A stretch of DNA of 64,000 nt from assembly GCF_008704855.1 (NCBI RefSeq), contig NZ_CP023691.1, positions 2,976,001 to 3,040,000 on the forward strand, read 5' to 3'. The notes below the pieces were generated by a model. It was given only the letters and a program-made list of their open reading frames with translations, was not told the origin of the DNA and searched no databases. The DNA is from Streptomyces platensis (GTDB lineage Bacteria; Actinomycetota; Actinomycetes; Streptomycetales; Streptomycetaceae). Within the stretch, counting starts at the first letter, position 1. Each line of letters opens with the position of its first letter. The position numbers and the translations under genes are program-made. This document shows positions 37,880-46,259 of this stretch, piece by piece.

Positions 37880-38113
37880 TCAGGCCGTGGCGAACGAGTA
37901 GAAGCGCTTCAGCGTGCAGTGCTCATCCAGCAGCCGCCCGTAGATCGGCTCCCCGTCGAGCTCCCGGTAGGTCTCGATGGGGTCGCCTTTTATGACCAGG
38001 GCGCGGGCGCATTCCTCGCACCAGTACTGGTAGTCCGTGTTGACGGGTTCCATGTCCCGGACGATCGGCGTACCACTGCCGCACCAGTCACATTTCCTGC
38101 TGTGCGCGCCCAT
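37880..38113 (-). CDS. Small zinc-ribbon protein (77 aa)
   Basis: A 77-residue protein with CDWCGSG and CEECAR, two CxxC knuckles that should bind one zinc ion. It ends in a hydrophilic tail (CTLKRFYSFATA). It starts just after the stop of another zinc-ribbon gene and is probably co-transcribed with it. Function unknown; similar small proteins act as RNA- or protein-binding adaptors. Confidence 0.75.
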   Translation of the reverse strand: MGAHSRKCDWCGSGTPIVRDMEPVNTDYQYWCEECARALVIKGDPIETYRELDGEPIYGRLLDEHCTLKRFYSFATA

Positions 38114-38116
38114 CCA

Positions 38117-38362
38117 TCAGCTCCAACTGTGGCCGCAGGCCGTACAAACGAAGGAAACGCCCCCGTTGTCGCCCAGCACCTGTGCGACATGGGAGGAGCC
38201 GCACGAGGGGCACTGAAGAGCGGTGCCGTCGCCATTGCGCACGGCGGCGGGACCGTCGACGGGGCAGGTGAAACGGAGCGCGTATTCCGGCAGCCAGTCA
38301 TAGCCCTGCGCCTGGGCCACTTCGAGCAGGTCATTGACCTCCTCGAGGATGCTCGTGGGCAT
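38117..38362 (-). CDS. Small zinc-ribbon protein (81 aa)
   Basis: An 81-residue protein starting MPTSILEEVNDLLEVAQAQG. FTCPVDGP precedes CPSCGSS and FVCTACGHSWS, which together form a zinc ribbon resembling the C-terminal ribbons of transcription factors. The ATG at 38362 is used; the longer frame would run into the tRNA gene. It is upstream of the 77-residue zinc-ribbon gene with 3 nt between the genes. Confidence 0.78.
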   Translation of the reverse strand: MPTSILEEVNDLLEVAQAQGYDWLPEYALRFTCPVDGPAAVRNGDGTALQCPSCGSSHVAQVLGDNGGVSFVCTACGHSWS

Positions 38363-38527
38363 CGCGATCTTCTCCTCCCCTGCCGGCGCCGTCCGATTCT
38401 GCCACGGACCGCGGGCCGGGTCAGGGCCGCCTTCGCGCCACCTGGCCGACGGCACCGCCGGCCACCGTTCCCGGCGCGGCCCGCGCACGGGACGACCCGA
38501 CCGCGCGGCGGGCTCGCATAACGCAGA

Positions 38528-38555
38528 GATCCCGCCTCCGAGAGGAGACGGGATC
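38528..38555 (-). terminator. Hairpin downstream of second tRNA-Ala
   Basis: GATCCCG (38528-38534) pairs with CGGGATC (38549-38555), with an inner CTCC/GGAG. It lies 10 nt beyond the tRNA. Confidence 0.65.
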
Positions 38556-38565
38556 ATCCGGGTTG

Positions 38566-38638
38566 TGGAGCTAAGGAGAATTGAACTCCTGACCTCCTGC
38601 ATGCCATGCAGGCGCTCTACCAACTGAGCTATAGCCCC
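38566..38638 (-). tRNA. tRNA-Ala (anticodon GGC), copy 2
   Basis: Identical over all 73 nt to the copy at 36085, including G3:U70 and the GGC anticodon. The flanking DNA differs apart from one or two bases, so this is a dispersed duplicate and not part of a long repeat. It has its own terminator. Confidence 0.98.
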
Positions 38639-38750
38639 GGGTCTTGTTCCGCTCCCCCGGGTTTCCCCCGGCGGCGCCGCGAACAAGAAGAACTTTAGCC
38701 TGCGACCTGCCCAGATGTGAAATCCGGTCCGGCCGGGCCGCCCGGCGGGC

Positions 38751-39404
38751 TCAGTCGTCGTCGCCGAGCACCGGCTCCGGCAGGGTGCCGGCGTTGTGTT
38801 CCATCAGGCGCCAGCCGCGCGCGCCCCGGCCCAGCACCGACCAGCAGCAGTTCGACAGACCGCCCAGGCCCTCCCAGTGGTGGGCCTCCAGGCCGAGCAG
38901 CCGCCCGATGGTGGTGCGGATCGTGCCGCCGTGGCTGACCACGACCAGGGTGCCGTTCTCGGGAAGCTTGTCGGCGTGGTCGAGGACGACGGGGGCGGCC
39001 CGGTCGGCGACCTCGGTCTCCAGCTCGCCGCCGCCGCGGCGCACCGGCTCACCGCGCTTCCAGGCGGAGTACTGCTCGCCGTGGCGCGCGAGGATCTCGT
39101 CGTGCGTCAGCCCCTGCCAGGAGCCCGCGTAGGTCTCCCGCAGGGCCGCGTCATGCGTGACGTCGAGCCGGGTCAGCGCAGCCAGCTCACGCGCCGTCGC
39201 CGCCGCCCGCTGGAGGTCGGAGGCGATGATGGCGTCCGGCCCGAGAGCGGCGAGCAGCCGGGCGGCGCGCCGCGCCTGGGCGACGCCCGCCTCGGTCAGC
39301 TCGATGTCCGTGGAGCCCTGGAAGCGGCGCTCCAGATTCCAGGCGGTCTGGCCGTGGCGCCACAGGACGATGCGGCGACCCTGGCCGCTCCTGGTGCCGT
39401 TCAG
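38751..39404 (-). CDS. Histidine phosphatase (phosphoglycerate-mutase superfamily), CTG start
   Basis: A 217-residue phosphatase. The RHG motif WRHGQTAWN lies near residues 15-23 and the second catalytic His is in VVVSHGGTIR. In frame, TGA closes the reading frame three codons upstream, and no ATG, GTG or TTG occurs before the RHG motif. The only plausible start is the CTG at 39404, giving Leu/Met-NGTRSGQGRRIVLWRHG. That CTG overlaps the rsfS stop as CTGA, which mimics the common ATGA coupling. The substrate is unknown. Confidence 0.85.
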   Translation of the reverse strand: MNGTRSGQGRRIVLWRHGQTAWNLERRFQGSTDIELTEAGVAQARRAARLLAALGPDAIIASDLQRAAATARELAALTRLDVTHDAALRETYAGSWQGLTHDEILARHGEQYSAWKRGEPVRRGGGELETEVADRAAPVVLDHADKLPENGTLVVVSHGGTIRTTIGRLLGLEAHHWEGLGGLSNCCWSVLGRGARGWRLMEHNAGTLPEPVLGDDD

Positions 39405-39835
39405 AGCAGCTCACCGTCCTGTTCGCCCGCCGTGGCGTCGGCGTGCGCCGCGGCCTTGCCGCGGGTGGCCTTGGCCTCCTCGGGGAGGTCGATCTCGGGG
39501 CAGTCCTTCCACAGGCGCTCGAGCGCGTAGAAGACACGCTCCTCGCTGTGCTGGACGTGCACCACGATGTCGACGTAGTCGAGCAGCACCCAGCGGGCCT
39601 CGCGGTCGCCCTCGCGGCGGACCGGCTTGACGCCGAGGTCCTTGTTGAGGCGTTCCTCGATCTCGTCGACGATCGACTTGACCTGGCGGTCGCTGGGCGC
39701 CGAGGCCAGCAGGAAGGCGTCGGTGATCGAGAGGACGTCACTGACGTCGTACGCGATGATGTCGTGCGCGAGCTTGTCGGCCGCGGCCTGGGCGGCGGCG
39801 TTGATGAGCTCGATGGAGCGGTCCGTGGCGGTCAC
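39401..39835 (-). CDS. rsfS: Ribosome silencing factor RsfS
   Basis: A 144-residue protein of the RsfS/Iojap family. It binds L14 and blocks joining of ribosomal subunits in stationary phase. The conserved regions are DIIAYDVSDVLSITDAFLLASAPSDRQVKSIVDEIEE and GDREARWVLLDYVDIVVHVQ. A short Ala/Glu-rich tail follows. The GTG start is used. It lies downstream of nadD and the LCP gene, the usual nadD-LCP-rsfS order of actinobacteria. Confidence 0.95.
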   Translation of the reverse strand: MTATDRSIELINAAAQAAADKLAHDIIAYDVSDVLSITDAFLLASAPSDRQVKSIVDEIEERLNKDLGVKPVRREGDREARWVLLDYVDIVVHVQHSEERVFYALERLWKDCPEIDLPEEAKATRGKAAAHADATAGEQDGELL

Positions 39836-40033
39836 AAGCGGCTTTCCGGTTCGAGGGCAGCCTCTCCGGCCGGGCAGGGGCGCTGGCTCGCTGCGGAGCC
39901 GCGGCGCGCGCCGCAGTCCCCATGGGCAACCGGATCGGCGGTCAGGTACCCCTCAAGGGTCTCACGGACCGCCGACACTCCCGGCTGTGTTTTCGAACCC
40001 ACTGGTCAGTCGCGGCGTCCGGGCCGGTCAGCC

Positions 40034-40057
40034 CCGGGGCCGGCTCCCGGGCCCCGG
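40034..40057 (-). terminator. Hairpin downstream of LCP gene
   Basis: CCGGGGCC (40034-40041) pairs with GGCCCCGG (40050-40057). It lies in a very G+C-rich stretch about 30 nt after the stop codon. Confidence 0.4.
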
Positions 40058-40088
40058 CCGATACCGGGGGCCGGGGGCGTCCGGCCCG

Positions 40089-41930
40089 TCAGCCCCTGTA
40101 GTCCCGGCCCAGTACCACGGTGATGTCGGCGTTCGAGGCGCCCTTGCCCTGCCTGACCGCGCCCGCCGGCAGCCCCAGTGTCTTGGCGACCTCCGCGGCC
40201 TTGGCCTTCTGGGCGGCGTCCGCGTAGGTGATCCGGGACGCGGTACCGGCCGCGGCGGCGGTGCCGTCGTCGACGAAGCTGTAGCCGCCGTTGAGCAGCG
40301 ACACCTGCGCCTTTCCGGTGGCGGCCTTGTTTCCGGTGGCGTTGCGGACCGCGACCCGGACGGTCGCGTCGGGGGTGGTCTTCTTGACCGTGCCGCCGAG
40401 CACGTCCTTGACCACACTGGCCGAGGTGGTCTGGCTGAGCGTCCCGTTCGCCTGTACGGGCAGCAGGGTGGTCCGGTAGGCGCCGGTCTTCGCCAGTTCC
40501 GCCCGCTGCGCCAGCGAGCTGCCCAGCTGGGCCTCGGTGAGCGGCGGGTCGAGCACCTGCAGCAGCGTCTTGACCGTGGTGGTGGCGCCGTCCGCGTCGC
40601 TGGAGACCTTCTTCAGGGCCGCCTGCATGACCTGGCCGAACCGCTGGAGCTGCTTGGTCTGCGGCTCGCCCGGCTTCAGGTAGGTGGCGTAGGCGACGGC
40701 GGCCTGGCCGCTGAGGTCCTGGGCGCTGCCCTGTTTGACGACCGGGGAGGCGCCCTTCTTGGCGCCGGGGACGGTGGCGTCGGTGTCCAGGGTGATCCCG
40801 CCGATCGTCTCGACGAGGTTCTCCAGGTACGGGGTGTCCAGCCGCCAGCTGGCCTTGAGGTCGGCGCCCAGGAGGCTGTTGAGGGAGTCCCGGGTCGGCT
40901 CGGTGCCCTCGTCCTTGACGGACTTGCCGAGCGTGGTGCTGGTGCCGTCGTCCTTGGGGACGAGGAGGCTGTTGGGCAGGAGGACGGTGGTGCCCTTGTG
41001 GGTGGTCTCGTTGTCCACCAGCAGCGCCGTCGAGCTGTTCCCGCTCTTGGTGTCCCGCAGATGGACGACGAGGACATCGCGCTTCTGCCCGGCGGCCGCC
41101 GCCGCGCCGGCCTCCGGACCGGCCACTCCCGGCAGCTTGCCCGCCCACCACAGATAGCCGACACCGCCGGCGACCAGCAGGGCCAGCACGACGGACAGCG
41201 CGACGATCCGGCTGCGGCCGCGCCGCTTGGCCTCCTCGCGCCGCTCGGTGCGGCTCTCGGTGAACTTCAGCCAGTCGATGACGTCTTCGGAGTCCTCGTC
41301 CGGCTCCTCGATGAAGGAGAACTGCTCGGTGCCGTAATCGGGGCCGTCGGCGGAGGGCGCGCCGGGGCCGCCCGCGGCGTCCGGTCCGTCGCTGTCCTCC
41401 GCCGGGGCGCGGCGCTGCGCCGGCGGCCGGGGCGGGCCGTCCTGGCGCTGCGGGGCGGGCTCCTCGTAGCGGGGCTGTTCCCCGTAGGAGACCTGCTCGT
41501 ACGGGGACTGCTGGGCCTGCTGCGGGATCCACTCCTGCTGGTGCGACGGGTCCTGCTGGGGGCTGCCGTACGGGTCGTACTGCTGCGGATAGCCGGGCCG
41601 GTCCTGCACCTGGCCGCCGCCGTAGGCGTCGTAGCCGTACTCCGCCTGCGCCTGGTAGGGCTGGTGGCCGTCCTGGTATCCCTGGGCGGCCTGGCCGGCG
41701 CCCTGTTGGCCGCCGTAGGGGTCATAGCCCTCGTAGGCGGACGGGGCGGTCTGCTGTCCGTACGCGTCGTAGTGCTGCTGGTACGACGGCTGTGCGGCGT
41801 CGTGGTACACCGGCTGCCCGTAGGCGTCGTAGGTGTAGCCCTGCTGACCGTGCTGCCCTTGCTGCTCCTGGGCATACGGGTCGTGGGCATACGGGTCCCG
41901 CGGCCCGTACGGATCCTGTCGGTCGCTCAC
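40089..41930 (-). CDS. LytR-CpsA-Psr (LCP) family protein with LytR_C domain
   Basis: A 613-residue membrane protein. About 190 N-terminal residues are rich in Tyr, Gln, Gly and Asp (YDAYGQPVYHD, DPYGGQQG). A single membrane helix lies at about 245-265 (IVALSVVLALLVAGGVGYLWW). The external LCP domain follows (DVLVVHLRDTKSGNSSTALLV, then RDSLNSLLGADL), then a LytR_C domain at the end (VRVAVRNATGN...SNADITVVLGRDY). LCP enzymes attach glycopolymers to peptidoglycan. The usual catalytic arginines are only partly recognisable here, so activity is uncertain. It follows nadD. Confidence 0.9.
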   Translation of the reverse strand: MSDRQDPYGPRDPYAHDPYAQEQQGQHGQQGYTYDAYGQPVYHDAAQPSYQQHYDAYGQQTAPSAYEGYDPYGGQQGAGQAAQGYQDGHQPYQAQAEYGYDAYGGGQVQDRPGYPQQYDPYGSPQQDPSHQQEWIPQQAQQSPYEQVSYGEQPRYEEPAPQRQDGPPRPPAQRRAPAEDSDGPDAAGGPGAPSADGPDYGTEQFSFIEEPDEDSEDVIDWLKFTESRTERREEAKRRGRSRIVALSVVLALLVAGGVGYLWWAGKLPGVAGPEAGAAAAAGQKRDVLVVHLRDTKSGNSSTALLVDNETTHKGTTVLLPNSLLVPKDDGTSTTLGKSVKDEGTEPTRDSLNSLLGADLKASWRLDTPYLENLVETIGGITLDTDATVPGAKKGASPVVKQGSAQDLSGQAAVAYATYLKPGEPQTKQLQRFGQVMQAALKKVSSDADGATTTVKTLLQVLDPPLTEAQLGSSLAQRAELAKTGAYRTTLLPVQANGTLSQTTSASVVKDVLGGTVKKTTPDATVRVAVRNATGNKAATGKAQVSLLNGGYSFVDDGTAAAAGTASRITYADAAQKAKAAEVAKTLGLPAGAVRQGKGASNADITVVLGRDYRG

Positions 41931-41956
41931 CGGTGTGCCCCTTTCCGTCAGCCCCG

Positions 41957-42568
41957 TCAGCCGTCGTTGCGGTACAGCTGCTTTTTGTCGATGTAGCGCA
42001 CCACACCGTCCGGCACCAGGTACCAGACCGGATCCCCCTGGGCGACACGCGCCCGGCAGTCGGTCGAGGAGATGGCCAGCGCCGGCACCTCGACCAAGGA
42101 CACCGCCCCCGCGGGCAGCCCGGGGTCCGCGAGGACATGGCCGGGCCGGGTCACCCCGATGAAGTGGGCGAGTGAGACCAGCTCCGCGGCATCGTGCCAG
42201 GTCAGGATCTGACTGAGCGCGTCGGCGCCGGTGATGAAGAACAGATCCGCGTCACGGTGCTCGGTCCGCAGATCACGCAGCGTGTCTATCGTGTACGTCT
42301 TGCCGCCGCGGTCGATGTCGATACGGCTGACGGAGAACTGCGGATTCGACGCGGTCGCGATGACCGTCATCAGATACCGGTCCTCGGCCGGGGACACCGT
42401 CTTGTGGCTCTTCTGCCACGGCTGTCCCGTCGGCACGAAGATGACCTCGTCGAGGTGGAACTGGCTGGCCACCTCGCTGGCGGCGACCAGGTGTCCGTGA
42501 TGGATCGGGTCGAACGTCCCGCCCATCACTCCGAGTCGCCGCTTCACGGGCCCTGTGTGCTCTCCCAT
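41957..42568 (-). CDS. nadD: Nicotinate-nucleotide adenylyltransferase
   Basis: A 203-residue nucleotidyltransferase that converts nicotinate mononucleotide to deamido-NAD. The [12 protein letters not shown] motif contains the HxGH signature (residues 23-26), and the C-terminal [28 protein letters not shown] binds ATP phosphates. The ATG at 42568 ([17 protein letters not shown]) is chosen as the start nearest the conserved core. It is followed after 26 nt by the LCP gene. Confidence 0.96.
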   Translation of the reverse strand: MGEHTGPVKRRLGVMGGTFDPIHHGHLVAASEVASQFHLDEVIFVPTGQPWQKSHKTVSPAEDRYLMTVIATASNPQFSVSRIDIDRGGKTYTIDTLRDLRTEHRDADLFFITGADALSQILTWHDAAELVSLAHFIGVTRPGHVLADPGLPAGAVSLVEVPALAISSTDCRARVAQGDPVWYLVPDGVVRYIDKKQLYRNDG

Positions 42569-42620
42569 GCGTGCAGACCCTACTGGGCGGCGCGCGATGC
42601 CGGATGCCGGGTGCCGGGGC

Positions 42621-42782
42621 TCAGCGGTCCCGGTTGAAGCGGGTGGTGATCCAGAGCAGGAGGAGCAGGACAAACAGGGCGCCGCCGCCGGTCACGAAGG
42701 GGCTGAGGCTGGCGTGCCCGCCCTCGTGGCCGGGTTCGGCGGCGAGGGTGGCCAGGGACTGTGCGGTGGTGTGCAGGCTCAT
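42621..42782 (-). CDS. Small single-pass membrane protein (53 aa)
   Basis: A 53-residue protein from [18 protein letters not shown]. One hydrophobic helix spans about residues 31-47 ([18 protein letters not shown]). A short basic tail (FNRDR) follows, pointing to a cytoplasmic C-terminus. It lies directly upstream of nadD on the same strand. Function unknown. It is small, but the organisation and helix speak for a real gene. Confidence 0.65.
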   Translation of the reverse strand: MSLHTTAQSLATLAAEPGHEGGHASLSPFVTGGGALFVLLLLLWITTRFNRDR

Positions 42783-42902
42783 CGTCGGCAGGACCAATCC
42801 GGGCTGGGGTCGGGCAGAGACTTCCACCACATCGTAAGCGTCGGCTCACCGGGTGCCCACGGCGACTCCGCCCGGAGGCGCCTGCGACGGGCGGCGGAGG
42901 GG

Positions 42903-43052
42903 TCAGTCCTGCCCGTAACCGCGCAGCAGGAACCAGGCGAGCAGGGCGGCGCCCACGAAGCCGACGATGATCACTGCGCGCAGGATCCATCCGGGTCCGC
43001 CGTCCCTGGCGGTCTCCTGGGCTGCGGCGAGCAGCACGCTCGGATACGGCAT
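42903..43052 (-). CDS. Small single-pass membrane protein (49 aa)
   Basis: A 49-residue protein, MPYPSVLLAAAQETARDGGP followed by one hydrophobic helix (ILRAVIIVGFVGAALLAWFLL) and RGYGQD. AGAGGGAG lies 9 nt before the ATG, which fixes the start. It is divergent from the M48 protease gene. Function unknown. Confidence 0.7.
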   Translation of the reverse strand: MPYPSVLLAAAQETARDGGPGWILRAVIIVGFVGAALLAWFLLRGYGQD

Positions 43053-43143
43053 GACGATGCGCTCCCTCTGATGCGGTCCGTGGGCCATGTGTACGAACCT
43101 GTGCGGGTATTGGTGCGATCGCCAGCGTACGCCCGAGCATCCA

Positions 43144-43171
43144 TTCTCCTGTCGGTGGCGTCCTCTACTCT
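43144..43171 (+). promoter_or_regulatory. Putative promoter of the M48 protease gene
   Basis: TTCTCC (43144-43149) and TACTCT (43166-43171) are separated by 16 nt. The gene then has a strong GGGGGAGG ribosome site. Confidence 0.45.
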
Positions 43172-43203
43172 GAACACACGCAGTCGAACAGGGGGAGGCC
43201 CCA

Positions 43204-44295
43204 ATGACGGAGAGCCCAGACGGCAGCGCGAACGTACCGAGCCGGGACCGGCGGCGATTCCCCGGAATCTCGTCGCGGTCGTACGAGCACCCGGCGGACC
43301 GCTCGGCGCTGGTGGCGTTGCGCAAGCTGAGCGGGTTCGACACCGTCTTCAAGACGCTCAGCGGCTTGTTGCCGGAGCGCAGCCTGCGGCTGCTGTTCCT
43401 GTCGGACTCGGTGCGGGTGGGCGACCAGCAGTTCGCGCACCTCAACGACATGCTGCGCGATGCCTGCTACATCCTGGACCTGGAGAAGGTCCCGCCGATG
43501 TACGTGAATCAGGACCCGCAGCCCAACGCCATGTGCATCGGCCTCGACGAGCCGATCATCGTGGTGACGACCGGCCTGGTCGAGCTGCTGGACGAGGAAG
43601 AGATGCGGGCGGTCATCGGCCACGAGGTCGGGCACGCGCTGTCCGGGCACGCGGTCTACCGCACGATCCTGCTGTTCCTGACGAATCTGGCGATGAAGGT
43701 CGCCTGGATCCCGCTGGGCAATGTCGCGATCATGGCGATCGTGACGGCGCTGCGCGAGTGGTTCCGCAAGTCGGAGCTGTCGGCGGACCGTGCCGGGCTG
43801 CTGGTCGGGCAGGATCTCCAGGCCTCGATGCGCGGTCTGATGAAGCTGGCCGGCGGCAATCATCTGCACGAGATGAATGTCGACGCCTTCCTGAAGCAGG
43901 CGGACGAGTACGAGTCCGGTGGCGATCTGCGCGACTCCGTGCTGAAGATCCTCAACCTGCTGCCGCGCAGCCACCCGTTCACGACCGTGCGGGCGGCCGA
44001 GCTCAAGAAGTGGGCGGCCAGCCGCGACTACCAGCGGATCATGGACGGCCACTACCCGCGCCGGGACGAGGACAAGGACACCTCGGTCTCCGACTCGTTC
44101 CGGGACTCCGCCTCCCACTACGCCGACTCGATGCGCAACAGCAAGGACCCGCTGATGGGCCTGGTGCGCGATATCGCGGGCGGCGCGGGCGACTTGGGCG
44201 GCAAGCTGCGCGACACGGTCTTCCGCGGCGGCGGGCGCCCCGACGGCTCGGGCGGCGCCAACGGAAGCGGTGGAGCGGGCGGCTCGGACGCCTAG
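43204..44295 (+). CDS. M48 family metallopeptidase
   Basis: A 363-residue zinc protease. HEVGH (His140, Glu141, His144) is the zinc site, and Glu in KSELSADRAG is the third ligand. A hydrophobic stretch at about 155-180 (ILLFLTNLAMKVAWIPLGNVAIMAIV) suggests membrane association, as in HtpX-like enzymes. A polar, Gly-rich tail (about 290-363) is extra to the usual domain. The ATG has a strong ribosome site. The substrate is unknown. The gene converges with the bitopic-protein gene at 44325. Confidence 0.92.
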   Translation: MTESPDGSANVPSRDRRRFPGISSRSYEHPADRSALVALRKLSGFDTVFKTLSGLLPERSLRLLFLSDSVRVGDQQFAHLNDMLRDACYILDLEKVPPMYVNQDPQPNAMCIGLDEPIIVVTTGLVELLDEEEMRAVIGHEVGHALSGHAVYRTILLFLTNLAMKVAWIPLGNVAIMAIVTALREWFRKSELSADRAGLLVGQDLQASMRGLMKLAGGNHLHEMNVDAFLKQADEYESGGDLRDSVLKILNLLPRSHPFTTVRAAELKKWAASRDYQRIMDGHYPRRDEDKDTSVSDSFRDSASHYADSMRNSKDPLMGLVRDIAGGAGDLGGKLRDTVFRGGGRPDGSGGANGSGGAGGSDA

Positions 44296-44297
44296 GT

Positions 44298-44322
44298 CCT
44301 GGCCCGGGGCGTCCAGGCCAGG
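44298..44322. terminator. Hairpin between M48 gene and convergent gene
   Basis: CCTGGCC (44298-44304) pairs with GGCCAGG (44316-44322). It fills the 29-bp gap between the two stop codons. Confidence 0.6.
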
Positions 44323-44324
44323 TT

Positions 44325-45449
44325 CTAGCGCATCGGATGGCTCGGCTTCGGCTGGGCCGAGGGTGCCAGCTCACCGCAGAGGGAGGGGTTGACCCGCTCC
44401 CTGGCGTAGGGGTCGGTGCCCGTGGGCCGGTCGTTGCCGGCGTGCTGTCCCGCGAACAGCGGGCGCAGCGCGTCGGCCGGCTTCGAGGAGCAGGTCAGCG
44501 GCCCGGCCTGAAGACTGCTCTGGAGCACTTCCAGGCGGTGGTCACTGAGGTTGTCGCGGGTCAGCCGGAAGTGCACCTCACGGCGGACGGTGACCAGCGA
44601 GGCGGCGCCCGCCGTGGGCTTGCCGATGCCCTGGCCCGATGCCGTGGCCGGCGCCCCCGGGGCGGGCCGGACCGCGTAGACGAAGGTGTAGTCGGCGGTC
44701 ACATCGAGTGCGTCCGGGCTCAACTCCGAGGCGGACAGCGTGCCGTCGACCCGTACGTTCCGGTCGGCGAGCCGGGTCTGCCGCGGGTCGAAGCGGACCA
44801 GCCAACCGGTCGCGGCGTCGTGGCCGTTGTCGCCGGGGTGCGCCAGGCTGCGGTCGAACTGGTCGAGTTGGCGGGTGTCGAGCAGCAGCCGCACCGGCCG
44901 TACGGAGCCGCCGGTGAGGGTGGCCGGGTCCAGCGAGGAGCGGACGAGGTAGTCCTTCGCGATGGTCAGCGCGGAGACGATCTGGCCGTCGGAGAAGTGC
45001 TCGGTGCGGGCGACCGGGGGCAGATTGACGCCCGCGGCGCCGATCCGGTAATTCGCCGCGGGGCTGTGCGCGAAGAGATCCTCCGGTGTCGCGCCGGGCA
45101 CCCGCCCGGCGGGGGCCAGCGGCACCACGGCGGAGCGCAGCGGCTGCGCCCGGACCGTCTCCGGGGTCTTGTAGGGGTGGCGTACGCCCATGTAGACGGC
45201 GGTACCGAAGGCGAGCACGATCAGCAGCATCAGCAGGATGGCCTGCCGGGAGCCGCCCAGCCGCCGCCAGGCGTGCCGGGTCTTGACGGCCGGCGAATGA
45301 TGCTCACCGAGCCGCTCGTCCGCGGAGAACTCCTGAAGCCGCGCAGCCCGAACAAACGATTCGTCGAAGACGACGGATCGGTATTCGTCCTCACCGCCTC
45401 CCGGGGCGCCGTTGGGCGTCCCTTCCGGAGGGTCACCAGGCCCGGTCAT
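44325..45449 (-). CDS. Bitopic membrane protein with SVVFDE motif (374 aa)
   Basis: A 374-residue protein. The cytoplasmic N-terminus carries EYRSVVFDESFVRAARLQEFSADER-like residues (motif at about 22-46), one membrane helix lies at about 67-88 (AILLMLLIVLAFGTAVYMGV), and an external domain of about 280 residues follows with a C-terminal Cys pair (LTCSSKPADA and NPSLCGEL). It is actinobacterial in character and I recognise no enzyme. The neighbouring gene at 45557 shares the N-terminal motif. The two genes are next to proA and may form one transcription unit. Confidence 0.85.
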   Translation of the reverse strand: MTGPGDPPEGTPNGAPGGGEDEYRSVVFDESFVRAARLQEFSADERLGEHHSPAVKTRHAWRRLGGSRQAILLMLLIVLAFGTAVYMGVRHPYKTPETVRAQPLRSAVVPLAPAGRVPGATPEDLFAHSPAANYRIGAAGVNLPPVARTEHFSDGQIVSALTIAKDYLVRSSLDPATLTGGSVRPVRLLLDTRQLDQFDRSLAHPGDNGHDAATGWLVRFDPRQTRLADRNVRVDGTLSASELSPDALDVTADYTFVYAVRPAPGAPATASGQGIGKPTAGAASLVTVRREVHFRLTRDNLSDHRLEVLQSSLQAGPLTCSSKPADALRPLFAGQHAGNDRPTGTDPYARERVNPSLCGELAPSAQPKPSHPMR

Positions 45450-45556
45450 ACAACAAGAGTAGGTCTGCGGGGCCGAACGTAAACGCCGGGACGCCGGGCA
45501 ACTTCACCGGACGAAACGGTTTCAGGCGTCCGATTTGCGGGAAGTGTGCCACGCCG

Positions 45557-46198
45557 TCAGTGCGGCCTGGGGACCGCCGAGAACGACGGTCTCAGGGGCT
45601 CCGCGGCCGGCGGTGACGGCAGGCCGGGGCGCGCCGTCCGGGCGCTGTCCGTGACAGGGGTGTCCATCCCGCTGGAGGTGGGTGCCGGGGCCGGGCTCTG
45701 GGTCCGCCCGGCGGAGCCCCGGTAGACGGCGCTGAAGGCCAGCGCGACCAGTCCGATGCCCATCACCACGGCCAGCACCCAGGCGACCGGCCGGTGCCAG
45801 CGGGTGCTGCTCCGGTAAGGACGCAGCGCACCGCCGTAGGGGCCGTACGGGTCAGGCGGCGGATAGTCGCCGTACTCGCCGTCCCCGTACTCTCCGTAAT
45901 CGGCGTAGCCCTCGTAGTCATCGGCATCCCGGCTCCGGCGGCGGCCGCGCCCGTCCGGGTCGTCGCCCTCGGGGCCGAAACCGGGCCCGGAGCGGGCCGC
46001 CTCGGCCTCGGCGCGCGCCTCGGCGGCGGCCAGCATCCGCTCGACCGCGGAGGGCTCATGGATGCGGGCGGACCGGACGAATTCCTCGTCGAAGACCACG
46101 GAGGCGAATTCTTCGTCCGCTTTTCCGTGGCTCCCGTGGTGGTGCTCGTCGGGCTCTTCACCGTCCGGGAACGGCTTGCCCCCCACGTCGTCCGGCAC
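45557..46198 (-). CDS. Bitopic membrane protein with SVVFDE motif (213 aa)
   Basis: A 213-residue protein. EFASVVFDEEFVRSARIHEP (about residues 30-49) matches the motif of the gene at 44325. An acidic, Tyr/Gly-rich stretch follows (about 85-125; YADYGEYGDGEYGDY), then one membrane helix (about 140-160; PVAWVLAVVMGIGLVALAFSAVY) and a short external Ser/Pro-rich tail. It is likely to act with its larger neighbour. No enzymatic motif is seen. Confidence 0.83.
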   Translation of the reverse strand: MPDDVGGKPFPDGEEPDEHHHGSHGKADEEFASVVFDEEFVRSARIHEPSAVERMLAAAEARAEAEAARSGPGFGPEGDDPDGRGRRRSRDADDYEGYADYGEYGDGEYGDYPPPDPYGPYGGALRPYRSSTRWHRPVAWVLAVVMGIGLVALAFSAVYRGSAGRTQSPAPAPTSSGMDTPVTDSARTARPGLPSPPAAEPLRPSFSAVPRPH

Positions 46199-46259
46199 CC
46201 GTCCAGGTTAGCCCCGGCCGGTCATTTTGGGCAGGGAGAACGGGGAATCCGGGGGACGT

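Noticed and set aside
36085..38638. Integrated element bounded by tRNA attachment sites
   Set aside because: Both tRNAs are complete and there is no integrase, recombinase or replication gene between them.
42555..45482. 975-codon plus-strand frame over the M48 protease
   Set aside because: It uses another frame of the protease gene and runs antisense to other genes.
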